A DNA stretch of 64,000 nucleotides from Eurosta solidaginis (Eukaryota; Arthropoda; Insecta; Diptera; Tephritidae). The stretch spans positions 373,937,601 to 374,001,600 of the forward strand of contig NC_090319.1 of the NCBI RefSeq assembly GCF_040869045.1. Direction: 5' to 3'. The translations under genes were made by a program, and so were the position numbers. Of the stretch, positions 43,060-55,558 are shown piece by piece. The notes under the pieces were generated by a model. The model did not search any database. It had not been told where the DNA came from and saw nothing but the letters and a program-made list of their open reading frames with translations. Each line of letters begins with the position of its first letter. Position 1 is the stretch's first letter.

Positions 43060-44220
43060 TCAAAACAACGTATCCTATTTAAAAGTAGACAAGATGTAGC
43101 GGGACAAGATTTATTCGATAATCTTAAATCGTAATATTTTACTTCGTAAATTTTTCTTAACAAATGTTTATTCCTTATTTACTGGTCCACATCTATGGAT
43201 GTATATATCGTAATTTCTGCGTAAAACGAAAAACTCATGCACACTTGAAAAACATATGAAAATGTGTTCAGCCATGTGTGGACATTTCATAGAAATTCAC
43301 ATTTTATTATTTCTGTGCCAAATTATATGCTCGAGTGTTTCATGCACGTCGACCGAAAGTGTTAGATAGCGAGTGTCAAATGTCACAAATTAGCTAAAAA
43401 TCCTTAAGTAGTGCACGCACTTAGGTGGCATGCTATATAGCTACAACAACAATAACACTTAGAAGTTTCTACAACTAGTACTGCACAAAGGTTAAAGGTA
43501 CTAATTTGTGAATGGCGTGCACAGAAAGCATTTAAAACGATTTTAACATTTTCAGTTGCACGAGAGTAGCAAATTTTTTCACTCTACAAAAGCAACCGCA
43601 GTCACAACCAATCAACCGCAGCCTGCAATAGGAGACTAATGGTGGTGGTGCGGCCGAAAGGCGCCACAATTATTATGGGGCACGACCTGTGACAAAGCTA
43701 ATAACAGCAACCAGGCTAAAGGATATCTAGTTGCACTTGCATTTGTCAAATGACATTTGATAGTCACCATTGGCAATTAAAACAACAACGCAACTCAATT
43801 CCACCTCCACCTAAAGAGCTCTTAACAATGCGTAAGCCATGGTGTTAGCAGTACATGGCATGTCAATTGGCTTTAACTGCTGTGTAAATCACCTAATTGA
43901 TAATGTGATCACGTACATTTTATATTTTACATCCCCTAAACATTCTCTTATGTGTAATTGTTGTTGATTGAGAGAAATACGGCATTTTTATTTGCTTTCA
44001 TCACCTTTACTTTCAGCAAATTTTGTGCTATTGCAATCACTCTATGGGATTTTATAAAACTAAGTACAAAAATATGTTAATGTCATTATTGTGGGTTGTG
44101 ATTCAGATCAAATGTTAGAAGATTTCAATTTGATTTCTTTGGTATGAGTTAACCACTTTTTATTGTTGTGTAAAATAATTTACAAGTCCGAATCATCATC
44201 GATAATACACTACAGATACC
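43060..44220. other. No gene seen
   Basis: Only a short retroposon tail, GCTACAACAACAATAAC near 43440, is recognisable. Confidence 0.4.
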
Positions 44221-44229
44221 CTCAGTTAA

Positions 44230-45140
44230 CAAGTGGAAGTTTGAAGGCTTATTGGCGTCCGAGCAAACACGTCCTGCGTTAACAGTATTTTAATGATCAA
44301 AAGAGATATCCATCGACCGAGATCGCAAATGGTTAAAAAAGTGAATTCTTGCATAAAACGAAAACATTTTTTATTTCGGCTGCAAAAAATACTTGGAGCA
44401 CATTGCCGCCCGAGCAAACAAGTTACGAGTTATCAGCAAGACTACGACGCACGTGTAATGATAAAAGATATCATGCGACCGGGTCCATACAATGCTTAAA
44501 ACAATATGACTCATTAACTTTTTATACAAATTGCACGTACTACTTTATTTGATTCTGAAGAATATACTTTAGAGCCCGGTGGCGCATAATCAACGAAGTT
44601 ACTCGTTAAAAAACCAGTTTTCATGCGCTTAGTAGAACTATGTTGACCGCCCAAGCGCATACTAAGATTGGGAGAAAGGGAATGTTCTTTCAATTGATAT
44701 GGAAAGAGATACCATGGAGACCTCATTGGCGCCCGAGCAACCAAGTCACGCGTTAATAATTGAATAGAAATGTTATAAAACGGTATATCGACCATCCAAG
44801 AGCATACAAACATTCAGATAAAACGAAAAAACTTTATTACCTAGATGCTTTAAAAGATATTTTTGGGCCCAATGACGTTAGAGCAATCTAGTCATTGAGC
44901 AACAGCCAGTTAGATATTAGCAACATAACCAGCTTGGTATGATTAGAAAGGATATCGAAAGACCGAGAGTATATAGAGCTTAAGCAAATTAAACGTGTTT
45001 TTTTCATTTGGTGCGGAATAATACATTTTGTACCTCTTTGGCGCCCGAGCAACCAGGTAAGGCTATTTCAGTCTGCTTATGATCAGAAACACACAGCAGG
45101 ATTGGAAAGGACACCAGAAAGAGCTTTAAAGGTTCTACCG
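44230..45140. repeat. Degenerate repeats centred on TTGGCGCCCGAGCAACCAAG
   Basis: The motif or a close variant recurs near 44250, 44402, 44725 and 45033, each followed by GATTAGAAAGGATATC-like text and ATCGACC(G)AGA. The motif resembles a retroviral-type primer binding site, but no LTR adjoins it. Confidence 0.5.
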
Positions 45141-45829
45141 GATCAACGCACGAGCATCTATGTCAAGCGTTGATAGCTCTGAGTTTTTAATAGTGTGATA
45201 CTTTGTCTTTCGAAATCCTATATCTTCTCTAAACCATTTCGTTCTTCGATCCATGTTATTAGTAACGCGAGTATAGAAAATGATTTAGAGGTCAGCTGTA
45301 CGATCTTCGCTTACTTAGATACCCGTGTTAAGTATATAAACCAAGAGGATCCATACCATCAGCGCTTTGTTGGGTGCTTCTCGGCGATTTGTTGGATGCT
45401 ATGTACCTAAATCGGCTAGACTAGACTGCTGAGCTTTAATTAAAATACCAAGAGGAGATACATGTGAAGTGCCAATTTGTTTGCGAAATCTAAATTTCAA
45501 ATATATCATTCTTTAACAAATCCTTCCCTTGGTAGCGTAGTATATATGTATGTGTAAATGTTATACTCAAACAAAAATAAACTTTCTAACTGTCCAAAAC
45601 AGAAAATTAGTATCTCTCTCGGGATGTTTGTTCTATAACGCCCTCAAAAAAAAAAAAAAACTGACATAGTTGCAATCATTTTATATCATTTTCATACCCA
45701 CATGCAAGATCAAAGTGATTTGAAATACCCTACTGGAAATTCCATAGCGAGGGTAAAACATAGATATTTGGTAAAGGACTACATAAATTGAGATACTAAC
45801 AAACAGTTCAGAATAAGGTTATTCTTTAC

Positions 45830-46190
45830 TTTAGCACACAACTGCTAAAACTCGTCCAAAAATATGAGAAGTGGTGCCCAAAGACGCGCTTGAGACCCAG
45901 ACCACGAATCCGAAAGCGGAAATTGAAAATGTTTTTCTTTGCAGAGATATTTGCAAACAAAATTTAAAATTTGCATATGGTTGTTGAAATTTTGATAATT
46001 GGATAAATATTATGGATCCCACCCCCGTCTTCGGAGCGCTCCGGGGGCATTTTTGGGTTTTTTGTAAATATCTTTTGACAGAAATAAAGTTTTTAATTTC
46101 CGCTTTAGTATTCATCGTCTTCGGTCCAAAACCCGTCTTTGATATTTGTGGACGAGTTTTAGCAGTTGTGAGCAAAATTTGGCGAATTTC
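45830..46190. mobile_element. MITE with about 100-bp TIRs
   Basis: TTAGCACACAACTGCTAAAA...CTCGTCC and AAAGCGGAAATT on the left are repeated inverted at 46110-46180 (GGACGAGTTTTAGCAGTTGT). Related to the nested MITE at 14.45 kb. Confidence 0.65.
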
Positions 46191-46204
46191 GAAATGTATG
46201 TACA

Positions 46205-46445
46205 GCAGCGAATAAAAAAATAGCAGCGTTTATTACGACCAAATTTCGTCAATTGAATTCTTTGTTTTTTGGTCTGGATATTTTGGGGACAAATTTTTAT
46301 GAATCTCGTTAAGGAAATTATTCAAACCAATCCCAAAAATCACCTAAATTTGCAATAATTTTTGACAATTTTTTTCTTCTCCAGGGTATTTTCGATTTGA
46401 TAAAACTTGCCACTGTTTTCCATCTCGTTGCTCTATATCTTATTA
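46205..46445. mobile_element. Tc1-type TIR element, short
   Basis: Left end ACAGCAGCGAATAAAAAAAT and right end (reverse complement) AGAGCAACGAGATGGAAAAC are variants of the ends of the element at 57164-57817. No coding content. Confidence 0.4.
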
Positions 46446-46499
46446 ACATCTCTATAAGTAAAAATCCCATCTTTTTCCACCTCAAAAATAATTTTTTGA

Positions 46500-46791
46500 A
46501 ACTGGTTACCCTTTTAGAAGCGATTACCTTTTTTGGTACCTTTTTGAATTCCGATACTTTTTAAACTGGCATCTTTTTACAGAAAAAGTATCTGTTTTCC
46601 CGCCGGTTAGTTTCTGAAACCGGTACTTTTGTTAAACCGGTTACTTTTTAAACTGGCAACTTTTTAAAGAAAAAGTATCTCTTTTGCCGCCGGTTAGTTT
46701 TTGAAACCGGTACTTTTTTAAAGCGGTTACTTTTTCAAACCCGGATACCTTTTTGAATTCCGTTTCTTTTTAAACTGGCAACTTTTTAAAG
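46500..46791. repeat. ACCGGTTACTTTTT array, left part
   Basis: Tandem 'AAACCGGTTACTTTTTAAAC' units with interspersed AAAGAAAAAGTATCTNTTTT. Continues at 49405 after the inserted LINE. Confidence 0.85.
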
Positions 46792-49404
46792 GAGGGTGGA
46801 GGCGTGTGTAGAAGTCCACTAAAGTGGGGAAAGCATCTGACCGCCATTCACCTGGGAATAGCCAGAGCGATTCTTTTGCATGCGGTTCAAGCAGATCACT
46901 ACTGCCGGTCGCTTGCGGCCAAGTATCCTCTGGGTAGCCGGTAAACGGATGTTTAGCGGTGAGCTAATGTGAGAAGCCGACAACCTGGCTAGGCCAATCT
47001 GACATAATCGGCTTAAGGGCTAGCCGGGGGAGACCTCATCGGCAGCGTCTGTACACCTCTAGGTGCGGCTGCAAGCGGGCGTCTGTCTTGGAGCAAGCAG
47101 CTCGCTATATAAAGTGCAAGTAATATTTTCACCCCGCTGAGCGGGTTGTGCCCTGGGCTTGGGACCCGCCACGTAAACCCATAATCCAATGAAATATAAC
47201 AAGCCTTGGATGATGGTGACGACCATGGCAAATGTTTGAATTACAATGAATTGAGGGCATGCAGCTGGAACGTCGGTTCCCTGAATGGGATTGGTGCAGA
47301 TACCCGGCTGGTTGATGTCCTCGTCAAAGCAAAATCTGACATCACCGCCATCCAAGAAATGCGTTGGACGAAGCAAGGAAGAAAGAAGATCAAAAATTGT
47401 GACATCTATTGAAGTTGCCATACGAATAAGCGCAGTTTCGGCGTCGGATTCATGGTGGGAGAGAGACTTTGTCGCTAAGAGATGGCAAAATTTTTTAATA
47501 TATCATTCATCTGCGCCCATGCGCCGACAGAGGAGAAAGACGATGAGGTGAAAGACACTTTTTATGAACAATTAGAACGCACATACGAGCTTGATATAAA
47601 AGTCGTGCTTGGCGACTTTAACGTCAGGGTGGGCAAAGAAAGTGTTTTTGGCCCTACAGTCGGAAATTTCAGCCTACACAGTGAAACTTATCCTAACGGA
47701 CTGAGGCTGATTGACTTTGCCGGTGCTTGAAACATGGTCATATCCAGCACGAGGTTCATGCATAAAAAGATACATCAAGCCACATGGCTGTCTCCTGATC
47801 GAAATACTCGCAATCAGATCGATCACGTTATGATAGACGGACGGCATGCCTCCAGTGTTTTAGATGTGCGCACGATCCGAGGACCTAACATCGACTCGTA
47901 CCCGCCTCAACGCGGCTAAAACCAAGGAACAAAAACACAAGGAAAGCTAGACGTCGAAAAGCTTCAATCACAACAGACTGCCAATGATTTTGCAACTCGA
48001 CTCTCACACCTGATATCTGAGAGCACAACTCATCCTGAAGGAATACAGGAGCAGCGGCAGCATATCTCCAAAGCACTTCGTACTGCCACCGAGGAAAAAA
48101 TTGGTTACCGGCGACCACGAAATAACAGCTGATGAAGAATGCCGCGTTGCAACCGAAAGAAAAGACGCTGACTACAGGGCTACGTTAAAAGCGAGCGCGT
48201 TACAAAAGGAGTCTGTGAACGTTATCGTGAGTTGAAAAAGGAAGCGAGACGCCTTTTCAAGAAGAAAAATGCAGAAGCAGAAAGACGTGAGTGCGAGTAG
48301 CTTGAGCTGCTAGCCACCAGGAATAACGCCCGAAAATTTTACCAAAAAATACGGCGACAGACGGAAGATTTTAAGACCGGGGCAAACTCCTGTAGGAATG
48401 AAAACGGCGACCTTGTAACTGATGTCCAGAGAGTGCTTAGGTTATGGAGGGAATTCTTCTCTGCTCTCCTAAATGGAGGCAGCAATTCACCGCGCAGAGA
48501 TGAAGAACCCGATCCCGCAATCGATGATGATGGAATATATGTCCCCCCGCCCGATTATGACGAAGTTAGAATAGCAATAACCAGATTGAAAAACAACAAG
48601 GCCGTGGGCGCTGATGGATTGCCTGCGGAGCTATTCAAGTACGGCGGCGAGGAGTTGGTAATGAGCATGCAACAGCTTATTAGCAAAATATTGGCGGACG
48701 AGTGCATGCCCGACGGTTGGAATCTAAGTGTTCTTTGTCCAGTCCACAAGAAGGGGATACTGCAAAATGCACCAACTATCGTGGAATCAGCCTTCTTAAT
48801 ATCGCATATAAGGCCCTTTCAAATGTATTGTGCGAAGGATTGAAGCCCACCGTGAACCGGCTGATTGGACCTTATCAGTGCGGCTTCAGACCTGGTAAAT
48901 CTACCATCCACCAGATTTTCACAGTGCGCCAAATCTTGGAAAAAACCCGTGAAAAGAGAATCGACACACATCACCTCTCGCAGAAGCATGGACCATGACA
49001 ACAGCAGATGAAGCGGCTTTGGGAGTGTTCGAGAGAAACGTTCTTCGAAAGATTTATGGACCTCTACGCGTTGGCGATGGCGAGTACCGAAGAAGATTTA
49101 ATGATGAGATGTACCCAAACATCAACATAGTCCAGCAAATTAAAACCAGCAGCTGCGCTGGCTAGGCCATGTTATGCGAATGAAAGATGATGCTCCGGCC
49201 AAGAAAGTGTTTCTATCGGAACCCGCCTATGGAAGCAGAGGTAGAGGGCGGCCCCCACTCCGTTGGAAGGACCAGGTGGAAAACGATTTAAACCCCCTTG
49301 ATGTGACCAATTGGCGCCGGTTGGCGGAGCGAAGGAGCGACTGGCGCGCCTTGTTGGACGGCCATAACCGTTTAGACGGTTAAGCGCCAATTAAGTAAGT
49401 AAGT
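46792..49404 (+). mobile_element. LINE (RTE-like), inserted with 12-bp target duplication
   Basis: Flanked by AACTTTTTAAAG (46780-46791 and 49405-49416), ending in TAAGTAAGTAAG-type repeats. Broken frames hold an APE-type endonuclease ([35 protein letters not shown]) and a reverse transcriptase (LKNNKAVGADGLPAELFK, CTNYRGISLLNIAYKALSNV, GPYQCGFRPGKSTIHQ). The RT palm with the YADD motif is deleted at about 48980-48990, and the C-terminus (GRGRPPLRWKDQVENDL) follows out of frame. Not active. Clade assignment is tentative. Confidence 0.88.
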
Positions 49405-50060
49405 AACTTTTTAAAGAAAAAGTATCTGTTTTGCAACCGGTTAGTTTTTTAAACCGGTACTTTTTAAACCGGTTACTTCTTCGAACCCGGATACCTTTTT
49501 GAAACCGGTTACTTTTTTGAAACCGGTTACTTTTTCCAAACTGGTAACTTTTTCGAAACCGGGTACTTTTACGAAACCGATTACTTTTTAGAAACCGGTT
49601 AAATTTTCGAAACCGGTTACTTTTTCGCAACCAATAACTTTTTGGAGCTAGTTACTTCTTTTGAAACCGATCACTTTTTGGAGCTTGTCACTTCTTTCGA
49701 AACCGATTACTTTTTGGAGCTAGTTACTTTTTCGAAACCGATTACATTTTGGAGCTTGTTACTTCTTTCGAAACCGATCACTTTTTGGAGCTAGTTAATA
49801 TTTCGAAACTGATTACTTTTTGGAGCTAGTTACTTTTTCGAAACCGATTACTTTTTGGAGCTAGTTACTTTTATCGAATTTGACAATATTTTAAAACCGG
49901 TTAATTCTTTGAAGCTGGTTAGTTTTTAGAACCAATTATGTTGAACCTGTCAGTTTTCAAAGCCAAGTAATTTATATAAAGCCCAATTTTTTTTAAAACC
50001 GGATACCTTTTAAGAACCGGTTACCTCTTTAAGAACATGTAACTTTTTTGAAATCCATGC
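49405..50060. repeat. ACCGGTTACTTTTT array, right part
   Basis: About 30 units, first 'GAAACCGGTTACTTTTTC' and later a variant higher-order form 'GAAACCGATTACTTTTTGGA' + 'GCTAGTTACTTCTTTC'. The change of unit type occurs near 49640. Confidence 0.88.
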
Positions 50061-50089
50061 TTTTTTAGTTTTTCAGAATTTATAGAGAC

Positions 50090-50330
50090 TTACTCTATAC
50101 TCCTCCGGTAACAAGTACCATTAATTTCCAAGCCTGAGGAGCAAGGGGCTGCCAGGAACTCACTACGGGTTGGTGAGGTTGAAAATAGGGTTGGAGAAGC
50201 TATAAATTGCGCTGGAAACTCCTTGACTCCCACCCGTTAACGACTAAATGTTTTCTCACTCGGCATGCAACTGGATTAGAAGTATCCTGGGGTAAACTAA
50301 ATGTGCAGTATCAACAGCGTCGCAGAATGT
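50090..50330 (-). mobile_element. (CAA)n-family retroposon fragment
   Basis: CTCCTCCGGTAACAAGTACC, GGTTGGTGAGGTTGA and TTGGAGAAGCTATAAATTGC are the complements of blocks in the 17.4 and 36.75 kb copies. Confidence 0.55.
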
Positions 50331-50386
50331 TTTTGCGGTGAATTTCATTTTCTTTTCAACCCATAATTCAACAAAGTGAAAAACAA

Positions 50387-52735
50387 ACAAGTAAAGGTGT
50401 CTAAGTTCGGGTGTAACCGAACATTATATACTCCGCGTGAGCTTCAATTGCACATTTCATTTCAGATAAATTACTTTTCTACATAACACGTGGTGTTCAT
50501 AACTGTATATCAGAAAAACATTTATTAATATGCAGTTCTTTGGTGACTAAAACAATTGTATGACCAGTTTACTGTTGGTCGATTTACGTTCTGATTTATT
50601 TTACCTTTTAATGTATACAAAGTACCTATATTACTCTCTCTTAAGGTTATAGGTATGCGTTGAACATTAGTGCTAATATTTATCTATATACATATCACAC
50701 ACATATCACACACACAGAGAAACTTGTTCTTTAGTTGGTTACGCAGAGTTGTGTGGATGTGAACGCAGCCTTTTCGTGATGTGATGTAGCAAAGTTCTTC
50801 ACTTTAGAAACTGTCAAATGCGAAAAGCAGTGGTGAATCGGATAGACGTAACCAAAACAAACTAGAGCAATTAAAAATTGAACGTTCATCAGGAATTAAG
50901 TGGTTGCAGATTCGTCCACGTGGCACCGCCCGTTTAGAAAAAAATGTCTCCTCATTGACTCTTACAGTAAAACTTGATAAGTGAAATATCATTGATTCAA
51001 AACTATTTCTTGCTAAGTTATAGCTTATTATTCTAGTCTACGACTCTTTTAAACTTGTTTAATATCTAAGTTGCCGTGGTCTTTAACCGATCCCGTCCAT
51101 TTTTACTAGAAGTATTTTCTGGTCGCGGGTTCGAATCGAGCTCAAGGCCTAACAATAATTTTTTATCATTATTATTGTTATGATAAATTTTTTCTTAATT
51201 GAAAAAATTTTTAAATTAGAATAGAAGAAAGAAAAAATTTTAGACAACTGCCAAAGCTCGTTGTATAGATCCATTTCGGGAACTGCTAAATTCCTTCATC
51301 GGCAACGTTTAGGCGCCGCTGCTATAACCATTCAGCCACCACAGCGGTTTTTTGTTTGTCTTCATTAATCCTACTTCTATTCTGGTTCGTGCCAATTGAT
51401 ATTCACACCACTGCGACATCTGTTGCAGAATAGCTGTGAAAATTGGACTTGTTTGTTGGCAATGCTGCCATAGTGTCATATTTTATTGACACTTTTTTTC
51501 CCCGTGCTCTGGGATGTATTTTTCTTTCTTCTATTCTAATTTAAAAATTTTTTCAATTAAGAAAAAATTTATCATAACAATAATAATGATAAAAAATTAT
51601 TGTTAGGCGTTGAGCTCGATTCGAACCCGCGATCTTAAAATCAGTAGGCCGATATAACAACAAAAGAAGTATTTTCTGATATAAGGAACATTTGTGTACC
51701 CAATTTTACAGCGATCCGTTAATTTTTCTTCGAGTTATGGCTCCCGAAACATAGAAAATTGCTTAGTCATTTTCAAAAATTTTAGTGTTTTCCAATTTGA
51801 AGTTATAATTCAATTTAAAAAGTAAAATTCTATTGATGCAAAGCTGTTTTTCGCAAGATATAGCTTATTATTTTCATCTTCGACCCTTTCAAAAATCTTT
51901 TATATAAAAGTGGACGTGGTCTTTAACCGATCTCGTCCATTGTTTCTAGAAATATCTCCTGCTATAGGAAAAATCTGTGAACCCAATTTTATTACGATCC
52001 GTTGCTTTTTCTTCGAGTTATGGCGCCCAAAACATAGAAAATTGCTTAGTCATAAAAGGTGCGGTGCCACGCCCATTTTTTTAAATTTGAAGTTTTTCCT
52101 ATTTATTGTTATAAATTCACTTGGGAAATGAAATACCATTGATATAAAGCTCTTTTTTGCAAAGACATATCTCATTTTATTCGTCCACGACCCTTTTAAA
52201 AATCTTTTATATAAAAGTGGGCGTGGTCCTTAGCCGATTTCGTTAATTTTTCTTCAAAACATTCCTTATAGTAAAGGCAACTTCTCTGCCGAAGTTTGTT
52301 ACGATGGGTTTAACGATTTTTGATTTATGATTAATAATATTTGTAAAATCGATTTTTTCACAGGTGGGAGGTGCCACGCCCATTTAAATTTTTTTTTTAT
52401 ATTTTTATCAAAAGTCTCAGTATCAGTCCACACGTCAGATTTCATCATTCTAGGTGTATTGTTTACTAAATAATCAGGTTTTTTGTGTTTTCCAAAATAT
52501 TATATATATAAAAAGTGGGCGTGGTTATCTTCCGATTTCGATCATTTTCAATACCAATCTATTCTGGGTTCAGATAAGCTCGTGTTTGGTGAAGATATCT
52601 CAATATTTACTCAAGTTATCGTGTTAACGGACAGACGGACGGACGGACGGACATGGCTCAATCAAATGATTTTGATATATGGAAGTCTATATCTATCTCG
52701 ATTCCTTTATACCTGTGCAAAGCACGCTGAGTATA
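50387..52735 (+). mobile_element. Long repeat element, second complete copy
   Basis: Starts GTCTAAGTTCGGGTGTAACC and ends GCTGAGTATAAAA. Repeated internal blocks carry AAAAGTGGGCGTGGTCNTT and GTGCCACGCCC, and there is a (CGGA)n run at 52630. It lacks the 130-bp array of the 32.6 kb copy, and the fold-back element at 51122-51664 is nested inside. Confidence 0.7.
51122..51664 (+). mobile_element. Fold-back SINE-like element, copy 2
   Basis: Flanked by the 14-bp direct repeat AGAAGTATTTTCTG (51108-51121 and 51665-51678), which is exact and not simple sequence. It starts GTCGCGGGTTCGAATCGAGC; the complement of this motif lies near the right end, followed by GGCCGATATAACAACAAA. The arms pair over TTAGAATAGAAGAAAGAAAA-type sequence but are shorter on the right than in copy 1, an internal deletion. 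The minus strand has an A-box-like TGGCTGAATGG. Confidence 0.78.
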
Positions 52736-53245
52736 AAAAAAAAAAAACAAAAAAGGCAGGATCGTCGACTGTCGACTTTGGTCTTGGCAAACTGGCATGG
52801 TTTTTATTTTTTGCAACTCCCACCCGTGCCCGCGTAGAATCCTTTACGAATTAAATTTTTATACATTGCACACAATTCCGTGAAAACAAATGCATGTCAA
52901 AAAGTGGTAGTTGCCAAAGCTTCACAGCAACTGCACGTACTCGAATATCTACAATCCGGCTATGTGCCACTTACCGTTGCTGCAAATAGTTTGCTTTAGC
53001 CGCAAAAGTGTTTGTTCTTTTACTTTTCTGTTTTAGCACTAACTTTTTCAGATGTGCTTAGCTTGTGCTTGTCATTTGGTTGAATTGGGACAGCAAACTA
53101 TGTTTTCTTACATTGAGAAAACTAAATTTGACTTCTGCAGACGAGTGTACTAAATGTGTTTATTAAACTTAAAAATATTGAGTTCAATTTGCTCAATTGT
53201 ACATTGAAGTGGGTAAAATAACTTCGCCGATGCAATTGCCTTCAT

Positions 53246-54500
53246 TCAAACTATGATACCAAGTAAGAAAGGCAATTGAATGAGTAGGTTAATTAGGTAA
53301 GATTTTGTACTAGCCTCCCCGTACAGTAAAATAACGGCGACGTAGTTATAGCTAAGCAGCGATATAGTTTCGAATAAGGCCGATCTAAACCTTGGATAAA
53401 TCCTTCGGAGATCGCGACCGAAGTACTTTCGCCAAGTTCTGTCAAAAGCAAGGCAATCAAGCATAAAGTTATTCGATGATTCCACCTCATCATCCTCCAT
53501 ACAGCTAAAGTAGGATGGGGTTTGCAGTATGATAGGTTTGCATAATATAGGATTCCCATTAGACAGTACCCTGTAAAAATTCCAATGACCATTGATTGAC
53601 ATACCTTAGTGAATCCAATTATTTCGGCTGACCTGCTGCCATCCACTTCCGGCTAGCATTAGTTCAGTTTTACCGATGCTGGCTAAGAGATCCGCTTGAC
53701 AGTTGCCCGGGATATCACTATGGCCCTGGACCCAGACAATCTTAATCATAAAATAGTTCGATGTAATCGCAAGCGAGGTCAGGTACTCCCAGACCACCCT
53801 CGATGGCACTATAGGTGAACTCAAGTCCTTGATAGCCGCTTGACTATCAGGGTAGATGTTAAATTTCCTAACCGTAGTAGCAATGTATAGCATTTCATCC
53901 ACCACATCCTTAATCGCACCAACTTCCGCTTTTAACCCTGCAGTGATTATTCAACTAAAACTTGCGGCTTGCATTTAGCTCTTGAGAAAAGACCACCGAC
54001 CACCCCTTCGGCCCAATCTCGACCGATCCGTGAACAAGTTAACTGGTCCCCTGCTCCAGATGAGCCCTCTTCCCCATTCCTCTCTCGGGGGAATGAATGG
54101 GGTGAAGGTAGCATCAGGAGCAGTTATTGACATATAATAGTCCTTCCTGTCAGGGATAAAGTCGAACCTGGTAAGAAGGCTAGAGTGTCCGCAGTCAGAA
54201 AGCCCATAGCCCATATCAAGAAACCTGACCAACGAACTGACTGCAGCCACCTTTCTCGCAATATCTACGGGATGTATGTTCAGCATGACATCTAATGCCA
54301 AGATAGGTGTTGTTTTAAGAGTGCCGCTGACACTAACCAGAGCCGTCCGTTGCTCTGAAACTAATATTTTGGTGGTTATCGCCGTGCCCAGTGCATTCAA
54401 CCAGACCAGCAACTCATAGAGCAGCATCGGTTTGACTAGCCTCTCATAAAGCCAGTATACTACGCCTGGCGTGAGCCCCCACTTCTTGCCGATAGGCCCC
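53246..54500 (-). pseudogene. LINE remnant with RNase H domain
   Basis: Minus-strand frames contain YERLVKPMLLYELLVWLNAL (end of RT), HSSLLTRFDFIPDR, GLIWSRGPVNLFTDRS (RNase H start), IYPDSQAAIKDLSS, IVWVQGHSDIPGNCQADLLA (RNase H active-site region) and a C-terminal SMVIGIFTGYC. Frameshifts and stops break it at least four times. Related in kind to the scraps at 6.5 and 12.3-13.4 kb. Confidence 0.8.
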
Positions 54501-54559
54501 TGCAGCAGTGCAAGGCAACAGCGGCCATCCTGACCATATCTTCAAGATTGGGTCTCCAG

Positions 54560-55558
54560 CACAGTTTGTTGTCCAAAATAATTCACAAATTTTCTTAAAC
54601 TTTTCCAATTCTATGATCGAAACGGGCTTACATCGTTGTAGTTATACAAAAGTAGTTATAAAAAGGAAAATGGCTAATAAGACTTGCAAACGTTCCGGTT
54701 TTAGAAAATTTATTGCCTCTATCCCACCTTAAAATATTTCTCTACCGAAATATTATTTCACTCACTACTGGTTTATCTGTTTTAATACTAAATATTAATA
54801 CTAAAAACCGTCACTTGAACTTTACCTTTTCAGAAAATATCCTTTTGGGACGTTTTCGACGGGTTTCTGCAGTGTCCCAGTCTGATCACAAAATTTTGTA
54901 GTTTAGCTTTGCTTGCTTGCAGAAAGAGAATTGCACTTGCAAAACACAGCTAATTGATATTTGACTATTTTGAGGGATTTGCGAAAAGCAACTGACTTCT
55001 AGTTAACTACAAAACGTCAGCTAATAACTGGTTGTAAAGTCAGTAGCTGAGAAATTGGAAAACAAAAAAATTTACAAAAAAAATTCTAGGTCAAAAAATA
55101 GTTTGCCAAACAAAGTTTTTTAATACCTATTAAACAATTTCCGTATTCTCAAACCTTATATAGGATAGTTTTTTGGATTTCTCCAATTTTCAAATAATTA
55201 ATAAAATACGCATATATGTAAGTGTTTCGTCTCCTATGCCAAGATTTGATCCAGCGCTGGTTTATTGTAAACCAACCTATAGTTAGCCGCTTTTTCTGCC
55301 GGGTAGTTCTACCACAATCCGGTCTTAGAAGTTTCGACATTTGATTTTTGGGTAAATCTAGAATCTTTTTCAAGCAGCTAATGTTACTGCTTTTTTTTTA
55401 TGTGGGATAATACGAAAGAAAGCTTAAGAATTCCTCTTTATCCTCCAGGTCATCAAAGAATGGCTCATTTACTGCACTTTTTGTTTCCACTATAGAGCGT
55501 TTCGTTAGTAATTGGTTGGGTTGTTCCTTAAAACTCTCCTTAGTGTATGCACAGTATA
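54560..55558. other. No recognisable gene or repeat
   Basis: AT-rich sequence; short open frames without conserved motifs. Confidence 0.4.

Noticed and set aside
47059..47421. Minus-strand 120-codon frame with membrane-like stretches
   Set aside because: It lies antisense to the LINE endonuclease region, whose motifs are recognisable on the plus strand.
49391..49630. Arg/Asn/Phe repeat protein on the minus strand (RKSNRF units)
   Set aside because: It is the translation of the 20-bp ACCGGTTACTTTTT array; the unit length permits the frame only locally.
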